Positions 1 through 11,273 of a stretch of DNA of 27,735 nucleotides are shown in pieces. Within the stretch, counting starts at the first letter, position 1; every line of letters starts with the position of its first letter. The notes under the pieces were generated by a model that was not told where the DNA came from, did no database searches, and worked only from the letters and a program-made list of their open reading frames with translations. The translations under genes were made by a program, and so were the position numbers. The stretch spans positions 1 through 27,735 of the forward strand of contig JNEM01009066.1 of NCBI GenBank assembly GCA_000697335.1. Reading direction: 5' to 3'. The DNA comes from Conidiobolus incongruus B7586 (Eukaryota; Entomophthoromycota; Entomophthoromycetes; Entomophthorales; Conidiobolaceae).

Positions 1-2171
1 GATTCCTTGGGATTTAAGAAAACTTTATCAAATCCTCTTAATCTCTGGAATTCAGGTGAAATAGATCTGTAAATTTGGGTGGCATACATGAGCACTGATT
101 CAGCTCCTGGCATTGATCCTGTATTAGTAACAGTCACGCTCACATCAAGAGTGCTGTTAGGTTGGATTTGACTGCTAGACAAAGTAAGATCGGTGTAGTT
201 GAAGGTAGTATATGACAATCCGTGCCCAAATTCCCATTGAGGATTGTAAGTATCACTGTATCTTCTATAGTTGTTAATGGTAGTCATACTGGCCTTATTA
301 GTATAAGTAATAGGAAGCTTTCCGGAAGGGTTCACGTATCCATAGATGATTTCGGCGATAGCTTGACCACCTTCAGGTCCAACCAAGAAAGAAGTTAAAA
401 TTGCAGATGGAAGATCAGCCACATTATCGAAGACTCTAGGGCGTCCTTGAGAAAGTACAAGGATGAGAGGTTTGTTAGATTTGGCAAGGAGCTTGACAAG
501 ATCGAGTTGACCTTCTGGAAGACGCATATCGTCAATATTACCAATAAGTTCTGCATAGTTACGCTCTCCAAGACACACTACATTGACATCGCTGAAGCTG
601 GCAGCACCAGAGATTTGCTCAGGAGAAGTATTGTTTAGCCACTTTCCTTCAATATCTACGCTGGGTAAATAGCTAATATTATTTCCACCAATCTTCTTAA
701 GTCCTTGAAGTATAGTAGTTCCCCGACCCTCAAAGAAATCTTCACGGATTGCTCCATTCCAGTTCGAAGCACCCTGCCATGTGAAAGTCCATCCACCAGT
801 TAAATAGTTGAGACTGTCAGCGCAAGGGCCAGTTAAGAATAACTTAGTACTGGGTTTAAGGGGAAGGACTTTGTTACGATTCTCCAAAAGTATCACTGAC
901 TCTCTAGCCATATTTAGGGATGCGGCACGATCTTCAGCACGACCAATAGTTTTAATAAGTGGTGAACTGGGATCAACTTGACCATCAGATCCGAGCAAGC
1001 CAAGCTTGTATTTAAGTTCAAGAACCCTCTTAACATTTTGATCAATAGCTTTAGCTGGAACACGACCAGATCTGACCAGTGAGACCAACATTTCAAAGAA
1101 CTCACCATTGTATGGAACCATACTAACATCAATAGTTCCCAATTTCATTGCCATCACTAATGAATCGTTTAATGATTTGGCAACATGGTGCTGTGAGTGG
1201 AGTTTGAAAATCTGTTCAAAATCAGTTACTAAAGCGCCTTTGAAACCCATTTGCTCTCTAAGCAAATCCACCAATATTTCTTTGCTCTTGACAGCATGGT
1301 TACCGTTGATATCAGAGTAAGATTCCATAGCAGTTGCAATACCAGTGTCAACCAAAGCCTGAAATGGAGGCACAAAATATTCATCTAAAATCCTCTTAGA
1401 CATCCAAGATCCATCAACATCGTGTCCAGATCTTGAGTTGGAGTATCCGATGAAGTGTTTCATTGTACCAGCTACCTTGTCTCCTCGCTTAAGATCACAT
1501 ACACTTTCACCTTGGTAGCCCAAGACGACTTCCTTACCAAGTTCTCCAGCAACATATGGGTCTTCTCCAAAAGTTTCGTAAATACGTGGCCACTGTTTGT
1601 TTACAGCAATATCAGCAAGTGGGCTAAAATTCCAATGTACACCAACCGCTCTTGTATCTTTGGCAGTGATCTCACCAAATATACGTGCAGCAGTTCGGTT
1701 GAAGGTGGCACCCATACCAATCTGCTGAGGAAATAGGGTAGCTCCACGAACGTAGTTAGCACCGTGGACTGAATCAAGACCAAATATCATAGGAATCTTG
1801 AGACGAGTATTTTTCTGGATATAATCTTGGATTTCGTTCATGACTCGAACCCAAGTAGCAGGATCGGCACAGTTGAGATCAGTACCATCGGACAAATTAT
1901 TAAGAAATGATCCTGCAAGTCGTTGTTTGATGTAATAGTCTAATTGAGTTGTATTCAACTTTCCGCTATTGGCGTCGTATAGCTTATTTATATTGATTTG
2001 AGTTAATTGTCCGACTTTTTCTTCAAGAGTCATAGAAGCCATAAGTGCGCCAACTCTAGCGCTCATTTGTGATTCGAATTGTCTTGTATCACATTTTGCA
2101 TTGCTTGGACTTTGTGCATAGATGCAAGATATTAAAAGAAGTGTCAATTGTGAAAAATATCCTGACAACAT
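1..2171 (-). CDS. Secreted GH3 beta-glucosidase, left copy, 3' end outside the window
   Basis: The frame is open from ATG at 2171 to the left edge: 723 codons plus two bases, which align without any gap to the first 723 residues of the intact copy at 8842-11202. I see a signal peptide of about 19 residues ending CIYA. All expected catalytic residues are present: Asp133 in GLDSVHGA, the KHF and SGHD motifs (238-251), the presumed nucleophile Asp317 in VTDFEQ, and the presumed acid/base Glu541 in NYAEL. The FGHGLSY motif and start of the Fn3-like domain follow. By family knowledge it hydrolyses terminal beta-glucosyl residues of oligosaccharides outside the cell or in the wall. Only about 63 C-terminal residues should lie beyond the edge. 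Overall protein identity to the right copy is roughly 85-90% by eye, concentrated in blocks (see the conversion tracts). N-terminal residues 6-50 differ most. No intron or break is visible. Confidence 0.93.
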   Translation of the reverse strand, partial: MLSGYFSQLTLLLISCIYAQSPSNAKCDTRQFESQMSARVGALMASMTLEEKVGQLTQININKLYDANSGKLNTTQLDYYIKQRLAGSFLNNLSDGTDLNCADPATWVRVMNEIQDYIQKNTRLKIPMIFGLDSVHGANYVRGATLFPQQIGMGATFNRTAARIFGEITAKDTRAVGVHWNFSPLADIAVNKQWPRIYETFGEDPYVAGELGKEVVLGYQGESVCDLKRGDKVAGTMKHFIGYSNSRSGHDVDGSWMSKRILDEYFVPPFQALVDTGIATAMESYSDINGNHAVKSKEILVDLLREQMGFKGALVTDFEQIFKLHSQHHVAKSLNDSLVMAMKLGTIDVSMVPYNGEFFEMLVSLVRSGRVPAKAIDQNVKRVLELKYKLGLLGSDGQVDPSSPLIKTIGRAEDRAASLNMARESVILLENRNKVLPLKPSTKLFLTGPCADSLNYLTGGWTFTWQGASNWNGAIREDFFEGRGTTILQGLKKIGGNNISYLPSVDIEGKWLNNTSPEQISGAASFSDVNVVCLGERNYAELIGNIDDMRLPEGQLDLVKLLAKSNKPLILVLSQGRPRVFDNVADLPSAILTSFLVGPEGGQAIAEIIYGYVNPSGKLPITYTNKASMTTINNYRRYSDTYNPQWEFGHGLSYTTFNYTDLTLSSSQIQPNSTLDVSVTVTNTGSMPGAESVLMYATQIYRSISPEFQRLRGFDKVFLNPKE

Positions 2172-3690
2172 TGCGAATTATTTATAATATGTATTGAGTA
2201 ATTTTACCTGAGTTTAAATAATAAAATATTAATTAAAATAAATATATTAAATAAATTTTTGATTGTTATCACTTAGCTAAGTGAAGCTTAATTTCAATGA
2301 ATTAATTCTTTTTATACTTTGATTAAAATATCATCCAAACTAAAGTTCTATATTCAATTACATCATTTTAACTATTAAATGTAAACAAAGCGGCCATACT
2401 ATATTTATTATAACATTACTAGTAACAAACCTTGCGTATTGTCATATTGTCTTTGCTTAATCCTAAGAAATACTTCCGCTCAAAATCCTAAATTGGTTAG
2501 CACATTAATTATAATTAACTATTCATGAGTGTTAAAATTTAGCAGAATTAATTTTGGTGTTTAGTGGAATTTAATTTTAATTCAGGGTTAACCATGTGGT
2601 TTTTTGTTGACATTCCATTCACCCAGTCACAATTCTATATTTGGAAATTGTCCATCATCAATTGAATTTTCTAATAATTTTAATAGAAAAATTGATTTCA
2701 GTATCTGATGGAATAGATATGGTTTTTTACAAATTTAATAAAAATAAATTATAATTATTCAATAAGATCATATGTAGCATATTGCTCCTTATATATTTTT
2801 AACAATGTCCCTTGAAACCGCTATTAATGCAATTTAATAAAATTTAATCTATTAACATTTTATATTGTCGATTTTTCGTAAAAATATAAAAATCAGAGTA
2901 AATTGTATATATAAATATAAATATATTTACTATTTAATATAAAATTATAAATTTAACTTTAAAAATTTTAAAGAATATTAAACATCCCAAAAAATTTCAT
3001 TGGTTAAATAAGATTTATGAAAACAAATATTCATATCCAATTTGATGCCAAAATATGTTTTTATTAATTCTTTTTTATTTAGTAAAAGTGAATAATGATA
3101 TTTTTATTCATCACTTTAACATGGTATAATAGTGATTTAAATTTAAAAAATCAGCATCTATTTTATAATTTATTCAGTATTGAAAAATTATTTCAGTTAA
3201 AATATTTTATATTATTCCTATTAAGTGTTTACTGATATTTTACAATTTTCTAGATAAATTTATCATTTAAATTCACGAATACACATTTACTTAATTTCAT
3301 TAAGAATTAAATACACTTTCATGTCAATATATAACAAACTAAATTTTATTTCAATATATAAAATTAGTATACCTCTAATACTGAATTATAATTCATATTA
3401 TATTGAAACATAATAATTAGAGTAATAATTATCATATATCTCAGATATTAACAATATTTGAGAAATAAGTGTGCTGATCAGAAATAGTTTTTGGAGGTAA
3501 ACCTGGATAATTGGCTATAAAATGAGTTGAAAGAGATTGTATTAATTCTGTCAATTAGCGGTGTATTATCCTAGTGCTGGAAACTGAGATAATTATATTG
3601 AGTTAAGCTTGATTGTTTATAACTTATAGTATTTTGATATTGTTTATTTAGAATTATGTTTAAAAGTTAATTATAAAGATTTTGATCTAA
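2172..3690. other. AT-rich spacer upstream of left GH3
   Basis: Besides the palindrome and TATA-like site near 2270-2316, I see only very AT-rich sequence with short frames, homopolymer runs and no recognisable gene, RNA or repeat. Confidence 0.6.
2270..2283. promoter_or_regulatory. 14-bp perfect palindrome upstream of left GH3 gene
   Basis: CACTTAGCTAAGTG is its own reverse complement and lies 99 bp before the ATG at 2171. A TATA-like TATAAAAAG sits just upstream on the minus strand (2308-2316). The right GH3 copy has the related palindrome GACTTAAGTC at nearly the same distance. A regulator-binding role is inference. Confidence 0.4.
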
Positions 3691-4070
3691 TTTCCTTTAG
3701 CTAGAAAAAGTATGTTTTCTCCCCTCTGTTGTTGGGATAAGATCTGATAAATTTGAGAGAAAATAGGATAAGAGGCAAATTGTGAGTAATAGAAATAAAA
3801 AGTTAAAGGTATAAGGAATAATTTGATAGGGACGTGACAAGCGGGGAGGACCCGGATCTGGGTGATCTCGGTATTAATCGCTCAAATACCGGATTTTTAT
3901 GGTGTAGGTCGGGTAAAGTGATTTAAGAATTGCTGAGGTGGCTTGACTGTATGGCGAATCACCGAATGAAAACTAATTCTGTATGTGAAGGACAAATAAT
4001 AATTACGTTCAAGTGCTGTAAGGATACTTGATGAGAGTAGAGGCTGCGGCCACATATCAATATGTATTAA
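3690..4070. other. GC-richer island, possible mobile-element remnant
   Basis: The stretch is clearly richer in G and C than its surroundings, most strongly at 3830-3960. It contains a 7-bp hairpin, CGGTATT and AATACCG around a 9-base loop, near 3870-3892. No frame is open across it. The run starting TGACAAGCGGGGAGG near 3835 resembles the start of fungal LTRs, but I find no matching target duplication and no second copy in the window. It may be an old solo LTR or another repeat. Family unknown. Confidence 0.3.
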
Positions 4071-5619
4071 TTAATAACTATTACCAAAATATTCAAATAT
4101 ATATCAATATGGGAAACTTCTTTCATTATTTAGTTGAATATTGAATTAATTTGTTGATTAAGTCAATTACTACACTTCATAATCTTTGAGGAAATCATCT
4201 AATATATTTTGGCTGATGCATATTTATTTGATATTCAAAGAGTTAATGAATGAAATAGATTAGAAAGTTGACTAACTATAGTATATCAATAGATATTATT
4301 TTAAAACTATCAACCATAATGTGTTGTTTTTCATCATTGAAAATTATAAACACATATGCAATGTATTAAAATAAAATTTTTCTACAATTCTCTACATGAA
4401 AATATTCAATGTCAATTCTGGTGAATACATTTATATATTGATTATCTGAATAATTTTTAGATTGTTAATTTTACAATTTATGGGTTGATATAATATTTTT
4501 ATATTAATACCTGAATATTTTGAAATATCAAAATAATGATATTATTAAATAAAGGAATTTAAATTTCTATCCTTATGAATACTATTCTAATATAAAATAT
4601 ATTGCTTTTCCAATATTCAATAACCTTCACACATCTGAAATTATTATAAAATTTCTGATCCAAAGGTAATATATATATATTATAATATTATTGCTAAAAA
4701 TTATACACACCATTCTATAAATCTATAAACAAAAATAAATATGATTCACATAATTTAACTTGAAAATTTTATAATTTTGAAATTATAATAGATATCAAAT
4801 CATATAAAATTATACTACCGCCAGTTAATATTAAAATGAATAGATTTCAAAGTATCAATGAACCAATGGATTCAAAATTATAGTTTGTCTAGTATAATAC
4901 ACTAATGTTGAAGTCAGAGAAGCTGATCCTATTTTCAATATTGATGGAAATTCTTAACCTCAACATAAATGTTTAATGAAAATGTTATACAAAATGTCAG
5001 AATAGATTATACTATGAGATTTGAAAATTTTCCCAAAAATATTTATCTAGTATTATCATATACATTCCCAAGGATAATATTTTGGAAATATAATTATTAG
5101 ACTTTGAATAATCTAAAATTAATTTTGCATTTGGTAATTTCCTTAGAATTATAGACGATATCAATTTAAACAAATCATTGTATTTGATTAAAATAATACA
5201 ATTTTCTTAAGCTTGATATTGTCAGTTGAAAATGCCATAATATATTAATTATTAAATTAAAGAAGTAATATATTTCAAAATCATTTTACTCAAACCTCAA
5301 AAAGCATATACAAAATATATTAAATGATTTCAAATAATAATAAAGACAGTTTGTCACAACTAATGTGATATATATGGATCCATCTTTTGTTAGATCTTTA
5401 TTTCTATTTTGGATTCAGTTTTAAAGTAAATATTTTAAAATGTAGTCTTTTTTGATCAATTATGTCATATTATTATAGTTATGTGTTATAATATTAGGAA
5501 ATTAAGGAGACAGAATTTTAAAATAGAAATATTTAATAATAAACTTGTTGATACATAATTTGTTATCAAAGTCTAGTTTTAAAAAATATTGATAAAATAA
5601 AATGAAAACAAAATAATAC
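4071..5619. other. AT-rich spacer
   Basis: No gene, RNA or clear repeat seen. It is dominated by A and T runs with frequent stops in all frames I sampled. Confidence 0.6.
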
Positions 5620-7990
5620 TTTGACATTCTTGTAGCAAGGGCTGTTCCTGGAATTTCCACTGGTTCTTAGCACGTCAACCAATATTTAATCAAGGCCTCG
5701 GTAAACTATCACTTGCAGCAAAGGAATTTAAATATTATTTTACAATAGTATTTAATTAAAAACAGTACAGCACTAGGCACACTATTATCATTCTTAATCA
5801 AAAATAAACCATTTTGACTGCTTTTCCGCCTCTACAATACAAAATTCAAGTTGGAATCTCATCAAGCAGTATTAGGTATTGGAAGAGAGCTGAAAATGTT
5901 CGAACTATATGAACTGTACATGGACTTAAGCTTTACTTAGTCTGTAAAATTAAATAACTTTTTGCTCAAATAAAAAGCAACACCTAACCAAAAAATATGC
6001 TATCAAAGGTTCGTTAAATCATACAAAATAAGACCCCAAATGGCAAGTCTAATACCTTAAAAATGCTTCCCTGAACATGAAGTTATTTGAATTGCTAAAT
6101 CAAGGTTTTATTACAAGAATCATTTCTTATAAGCCTTATTAGAACAAGTATATAAAGGAGCTATTTCTGGAAGTATCATTGGGTATATGCATAGGCTTTT
6201 TCACTATAAATTTGAGTTTTTTAAATTAACTATTAAATAACAGATAAAATTATCATTCTAAATAAGACACTAATCGGTATAATTCAACAAAAAATATATG
6301 AATAGTTTCTTCATAATTTGTAATCATCTCGTGGCTATCAGGAGATTAGTTCTGCGATTCCTTATATACAATCCTAAGTTTTTATTTACTTTTAATTAAG
6401 CAATTTATACTTAAAACCCAGTTTAAAGTTAATTGAATGATATAAATTCCCTTAATTAAACTAAAAAATAGGTCCTCTCTTTTTCTCTCAATATCTTGAT
6501 ATTCTGTTCTGATTATTATTAATCACTGCTATTCCTTAAGGTTCGGGATTATTTCTATCAGTATTTTAATATATATAATACTATCTACTAGATCTACTAG
6601 CATATTCAAAGTCTAAATAAACTTAATGATAATTTGATTACATCATCACTAATTGAAGTCCTCCAAAACATATCGAATTTACCACCTACTGTTTCATTGG
6701 CAAAATATAATTCATTAAATTTGGTCAATAAGAAAAAAATAAAATTCAATATAAAAAAGAAAATAAATAAAATATAAAAAAGAAAAAACTTAGAAAAACT
6801 AACAAATTTAGACTTTTTCAGATATTGGAACAAAAAAAGTATTAATGAAGTTATTTGGAAAAATATGATATACCTGCAACTTATGTCTTAAGTTTAAATG
6901 TAACAGTGTATCCTAAACCAAAATATTAAAATCAAAATATTAATATTCAAATTACAAGGATAAAAAACAATGAGTATTAGAAAATTTTTATTATGTTTAA
7001 GATGAAACATTAATTTTTTAAAAACATCTACTACCAGTTTTTCTATGCAAAAGAGAGCATTCAAATATAGATAAAAGGTAAAAATTAATACGAATCAAAT
7101 TAATAATTATTTTGAATATTGGAAGGCAAATGTTTTTATCATATAAATTTTGATGACAAATGAAAGTAAAAAATTGAAGCATTTCCAGAAATACTCTATC
7201 ATAATTATTATTTTTATAAGACAATGAATGATAAGTTTGACCGTTGTATATTAGTAACATTAGAAATTATAGTTGATAACCAAGCAGAAAGTAAAAAATT
7301 TAAACTATTTTGACCTTAGCCACAGAATACAAACCATTATAATAAATTAGTCTCTTCTTAGTTTCTTTATTAAACAAAGAAAAGATATCAAGAGAGGTTA
7401 TCAACTTAATTATACTTATATCCATCTATAAATTAAATGGCCTTAAAAATTATTTATCAAGAATAATATATCATAAAAAATAACTCAATTAAACAAGTTA
7501 CACAAGTAACCTATCAAATTGATTGTTAAAGAACATCACACTATTTTAAATCTTGAATTTAAGACTCGAGGAATAAGGAATGATGAGAAAAGTCAATTAA
7601 TGCACTAGGAGTAACAACAAATGAGAAATGTTAAAATAGTCGTATTACAAATTTAATCCAAAATTTACTTAGCCCAATAAGAGAGTACTGTTAGTTAAAG
7701 TCTACCATTTGTAATAAAAATCACATAAGAAAAACATATAATGATCCTAAAAATCTGCACATTTAAAATAGATAAAACAAGATTTTGAAATATCATTAAT
7801 AAATATAAAGACGGATCAAGAAATAAATAGTGCTAGAAATTACCGCTTCATTATTTAATAAATAATCATGTTAGCCTTCGAGGATTGGTGTTTGGGTTTA
7901 CCTCTTTGGGGATTTTTAAACTCTATTTAAGACTTGGATAAAAATGATCAAATTTAAGCAACTTTGGATAAATTCAATAATAAATGAGGA
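5620..7990 (+). pseudogene. Unidentified decayed coding-like stretch
   Basis: One plus-strand frame (the one containing the codon at 5641) reads unusually open for DNA this AT-rich. It is broken many times, roughly once per 15-20 codons, where about once per 11 would be expected by chance. The clearest parts are near 5620-6240, 6600-7130 and 7500-7920. They contain tryptophan, cysteine and glycine codons that are rare in the surrounding spacer. GC content is raised at 5637-5940. I could not match it to any family. It could be a dead host gene or a dead mobile-element gene, and it may be more than one piece. Two short minus-strand frames inside it (6606-6833 and 7018-7260) look like chance products of the A-rich plus strand. 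Confidence 0.3.
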
Positions 7991-8712
7991 CTTAAATCAA
8001 GGGTATGCTTGAGCCTTTCATATTCCTTATGTTTATTGATTATCAATTCTAATTAATACTAATTTTAACTAATGTTATAATAATCATGAAAGTATTTTCA
8101 ATCATTTTCCAAATCTTTTCATAATCTATTATTTTAAAAATGAAAATTACAAAACCAAATTGATACAGTTTTTTTGAATATAATATAGTAGTTATTAAAT
8201 TTAAAAAATGCATTTCATTATATAACGAATAATATTGTCTAAAATGTAATCAATCAGAACAAATAAGAAATCAATATGAATCAATAATTTATAATATAAC
8301 ACATAATTAAACCCATATATAAAATTCAATTTGAATTGAATATTTAGTTTGATTCTGATGGATGTTAAATAATTTGATCGATTCAATGATTTTAAGGTTG
8401 ATCAACAATATAAATAACTTTGCTTTAATATGAATTCCAAGTCACTTGATCAACTCTTTCTCAACAAATGTTCTCAAAAAAAACTTAAAATTTAAATTAA
8501 CATTTGTAGAAATTTCTTGTAATAAAATGTATATTTATAATTCCGAATGAGAACTCTATATGCAAGTGCTTATTATTGAGAATTATACCAATTTGATATA
8601 CAATAGAAAACTGACTGGATATGTGATATTTATTTTATGGCGGAAAATGCATTTAAACTTATTAGCATTATGTGATGTAATTCAACCTTAGATAAGATGT
8701 TAAATATTGCAG

Positions 8713-8735
8713 TATATAAGGGATGGACTTAAGTC
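8713..8735 (+). promoter_or_regulatory. TATA-like box and palindrome upstream of right GH3 gene
   Basis: TATATAAG (8713-8720) is followed six bases later by the perfect palindrome GACTTAAGTC (8726-8735), 107 bp before the ATG at 8842. The left GH3 copy also has a palindrome with ACTTA/TAAGT half-sites about 100 bp upstream. Both palindromes are followed within about 11 bases by CAAAAATTTA or a close match, so this part of the promoter may be shared. Function is inferred. Confidence 0.4.
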
Positions 8736-8841
8736 AAAAATTTAAAATCTACTCATTTATAACTAGTAAATTTAATTAAATTTAAATATATTAATCAAAA
8801 GAAATTATTTTCATCTTTTATTGATATATTGGTAATTCAGA

Positions 8842-11202
8842 ATGTTGTCAGGATATCTTACCCAATTGGCACTTCTCTTAGTGTCAGGAGTCTATGCAGA
8901 CTATCCTACTAATCCCAAATGTGATGTTAAGAGCTTTGAATCTAATATGAGCGCTAAAGTCAATGAATTGATCTCCAAAATGACCCTGCAAGAAAAAATA
9001 GGACAGTTGACTCAGATCAACGTGAATAATCTATACGATGCCAAGAGTGGAAAACTGAATACCACTCAACTAGATTATTATATCAAGCATCGTCTTGCTG
9101 GATCTTTCCTCAACAATTTGTCTGATGGCACTGATCTTAACTCTGCCGATCCTGCCACTTGGGTTCGTGTGATGAATGAAATCCAAGATTATATTCAGAA
9201 GAATACTCGTCTCAAGATTCCTATGATCTATGGCCTTGATTCCATCCACGGCGCTAGTTATGTTCGTGGCGCTACTTTGTTTCCTCAGCAGATTGGTATG
9301 GGTGCTACCTTCAATCGCACTGCTGCTCGAGTATGGGGTGAAATCACCGCCAAAGATACTAGAGCGGTTGGTGTACACTGGAATTTTAGCCCACTTGCTG
9401 ATATTGCTGTAAACAAACAGTGGCCACGTATTTACGAAACTTTTGGAGAAGACCCATATGTTGCTGGAGAACTTGGTAAGGAAGTCGTCTTGGGCTACCA
9501 AGGTGAAAGTGTATGTGATCTCAAGCGCCCAGACAAAGTAGCTGGGACTATGAAACACTTTATTGGTTACTCGAGTTCCAGATCTGGTCATGATGTAGAC
9601 GGAGCTTGGATGTCTAAGAGGATTTTAGATGAATATTTTGTGCCTCCATTCCAGGCTTTAGTTGATGCAGGTGTTGCAACTGCGATGGAATCATACTCAG
9701 ATATCGACGGTGATCATGTTGTTAAAAGCAAGAAAATATTGGTGGATTTACTCAGAGATCAAATGGGTTTTAAAAACGCATTAGTTACCGATTTTGAACA
9801 AATTTTTAAGCTCCATTCCCAGCATCATGTCGCCAAATCATTAAATGATTCATTAGCTATGTCTATGAAATTGGGTACAGTTGATGTTAGTATGGTTCCT
9901 CATAACGGCGAGTTCTTTGAAATGATGGTATCGTTGGTTGAATCTGGTCGTGTTCCAGTTAAAGCTATTGATCAAAATGTCAAGAGAGTCCTTGAACTTA
10001 AATACAAAATGGGCTTGCTCGACTCTGATGGCCACGTTGATCCTAATTCACCACTTATTAAAACTATTGGTCGTGCTGAAGATCGTGCCGCATCCCTAAA
10101 TATGGCTAGAGAGTCAGTGATACTTTTGGAGAATCGTAACAAAGTCCTTCCCCTTAAACCCAGTACTAAGTTATTCTTAACTGGCCCTTGCGCTGACAGT
10201 CTCAACTATTTAACTGGTGGATGGACTTTCACTTGGCAAGGTGCTAAAGATTCTACTGGAGCTAGTCGTGATGATTTCTTTGATGGTCGTGGCATCACTT
10301 TACTTCAAGGACTTAAGAATCTTGGTGGATTTAATGTCAGCTATTTACCCAGCGTAGATACTGAAGGAAAATGGCTTAATAATACCTCTCCCGAACAAAT
10401 TACCGACGCTGCTAGTTCTAGCGATGCTTCAGTTGTTTGTCTCGGTGAGGACAGTTATACAGAATTAAAGGGCAATATTGACGATATGCGCCTTCCAGAA
10501 GGTCAAACTAACCTTGTCAAACTCCTTGCTAAATCTAACAAACCAGTGATTTTGGTACTTTCTCAAGGACGCCCTAGAGTCTTCGATAATGTGGCTGATC
10601 TTCCATCTGCAATTTTAACTTCTTTCTTGGTTGGACCTGAAGGTGGTCAAGCTATCGCCGAAATCATCTATGGATACGTGAACCCTTCCGGAAAGCTTCC
10701 TATTACTTATACTAATAAGGCCAGTATGACTACCATTAACAACTATAGAAGATACAGTGATACTTACAATCCTCAATGGGAATTTGGGCACGGATTGTCA
10801 TATACTACCTTCAACTACACCGATCTTACTTTGTCTAGCAGTCAAATCCAACCTAACAGCACTCTTGATGTGAGCGTGACTGTTACTAATACAGGATCAA
10901 TGCCAGGAGCTGAATCAGTGCTCATGTATGCCACCCAAATTTACAGATCTATTTCACCTGAATTCCAGAGATTAAGAGGATTTGATAAAGTTTTCTTAAA
11001 TCCCAAGGAATCTAAGACAGTCAAGTTCCAAATTCAGCCCAAGAGAGATTTGTCCTTCATTGACGAGAATGATAAGAGAGCACTCGAAATGGGAGATTTT
11101 ATTGTAAAAATTGGTCCATTATCACAGAATTTCACTTTGACTTTAACTGGCAAACCAAACAATCCTTTATTTGTAGAAGAATCCGATCATATCTTAGTAT
11201 AA
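8842..11202 (+). CDS. Secreted GH3 beta-glucosidase, complete (786 aa)
   Basis: A single intronless frame. The signal peptide runs over residues 1-19 (hydrophobic LALLLVSG, cleavage after VYA). The GH3 N-terminal barrel covers roughly 35-400, with Asp133 in GLDSIHGA and Lys238-His239 plus SGHD (248-251) for substrate binding. Asp317 in LVTDFEQ is the presumed nucleophile; many relatives have SDW here. The second alpha/beta domain carries Glu541 in SYTEL, matching the plant/amoebozoan-type acid/base. FGHGLSY (648-654) leads into an Fn3-like C-terminal domain (about 665-780). The lack of a NagZ-type His-Asp dyad argues against a beta-N-acetylglucosaminidase. The expected role is exo-hydrolysis of beta-glucosides outside the cell. 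It converges with the AA11 gene at 12487 and lies head-to-head with its paralog at 1-2171. Family assignment is firm; exact linkage preference is not. Confidence 0.95.
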   Translation: MLSGYLTQLALLLVSGVYADYPTNPKCDVKSFESNMSAKVNELISKMTLQEKIGQLTQINVNNLYDAKSGKLNTTQLDYYIKHRLAGSFLNNLSDGTDLNSADPATWVRVMNEIQDYIQKNTRLKIPMIYGLDSIHGASYVRGATLFPQQIGMGATFNRTAARVWGEITAKDTRAVGVHWNFSPLADIAVNKQWPRIYETFGEDPYVAGELGKEVVLGYQGESVCDLKRPDKVAGTMKHFIGYSSSRSGHDVDGAWMSKRILDEYFVPPFQALVDAGVATAMESYSDIDGDHVVKSKKILVDLLRDQMGFKNALVTDFEQIFKLHSQHHVAKSLNDSLAMSMKLGTVDVSMVPHNGEFFEMMVSLVESGRVPVKAIDQNVKRVLELKYKMGLLDSDGHVDPNSPLIKTIGRAEDRAASLNMARESVILLENRNKVLPLKPSTKLFLTGPCADSLNYLTGGWTFTWQGAKDSTGASRDDFFDGRGITLLQGLKNLGGFNVSYLPSVDTEGKWLNNTSPEQITDAASSSDASVVCLGEDSYTELKGNIDDMRLPEGQTNLVKLLAKSNKPVILVLSQGRPRVFDNVADLPSAILTSFLVGPEGGQAIAEIIYGYVNPSGKLPITYTNKASMTTINNYRRYSDTYNPQWEFGHGLSYTTFNYTDLTLSSSQIQPNSTLDVSVTVTNTGSMPGAESVLMYATQIYRSISPEFQRLRGFDKVFLNPKESKTVKFQIQPKRDLSFIDENDKRALEMGDFIVKIGPLSQNFTLTLTGKPNNPLFVEESDHILV

Positions 11203-11267
11203 TTGTGATCTCGTTAATATGGTATTATTATTGTTATTATATTTTTTTCTAAACTAAAATTAATATT

Positions 11268-11273
11268 AATAAA
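11268..11273 (+). terminator. Possible poly(A) signal of right GH3
   Basis: AATAAA about 65 bp after the stop codon. The motif is common by chance in DNA this AT-rich, so this is weak evidence. Confidence 0.3.

Noticed and set aside
447-638. Short plus-strand frames at 447-638, 1108-1320 and 1455-1736
   Set aside because: All lie antisense to the edge-truncated left GH3 gene, whose full-length frame explains the open sequence.
8201-8386. 61-codon minus-strand frame
   Set aside because: Low-complexity Asn/Ile/Leu/Tyr content as expected from chance in AT-rich DNA.
9070-9591. 173-codon minus-strand open frame inside the right GH3 gene
   Set aside because: It is antisense to a strongly supported coding region, has no domain of its own, and a similar shadow appears in the left copy. 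It follows from codon use on the other strand.
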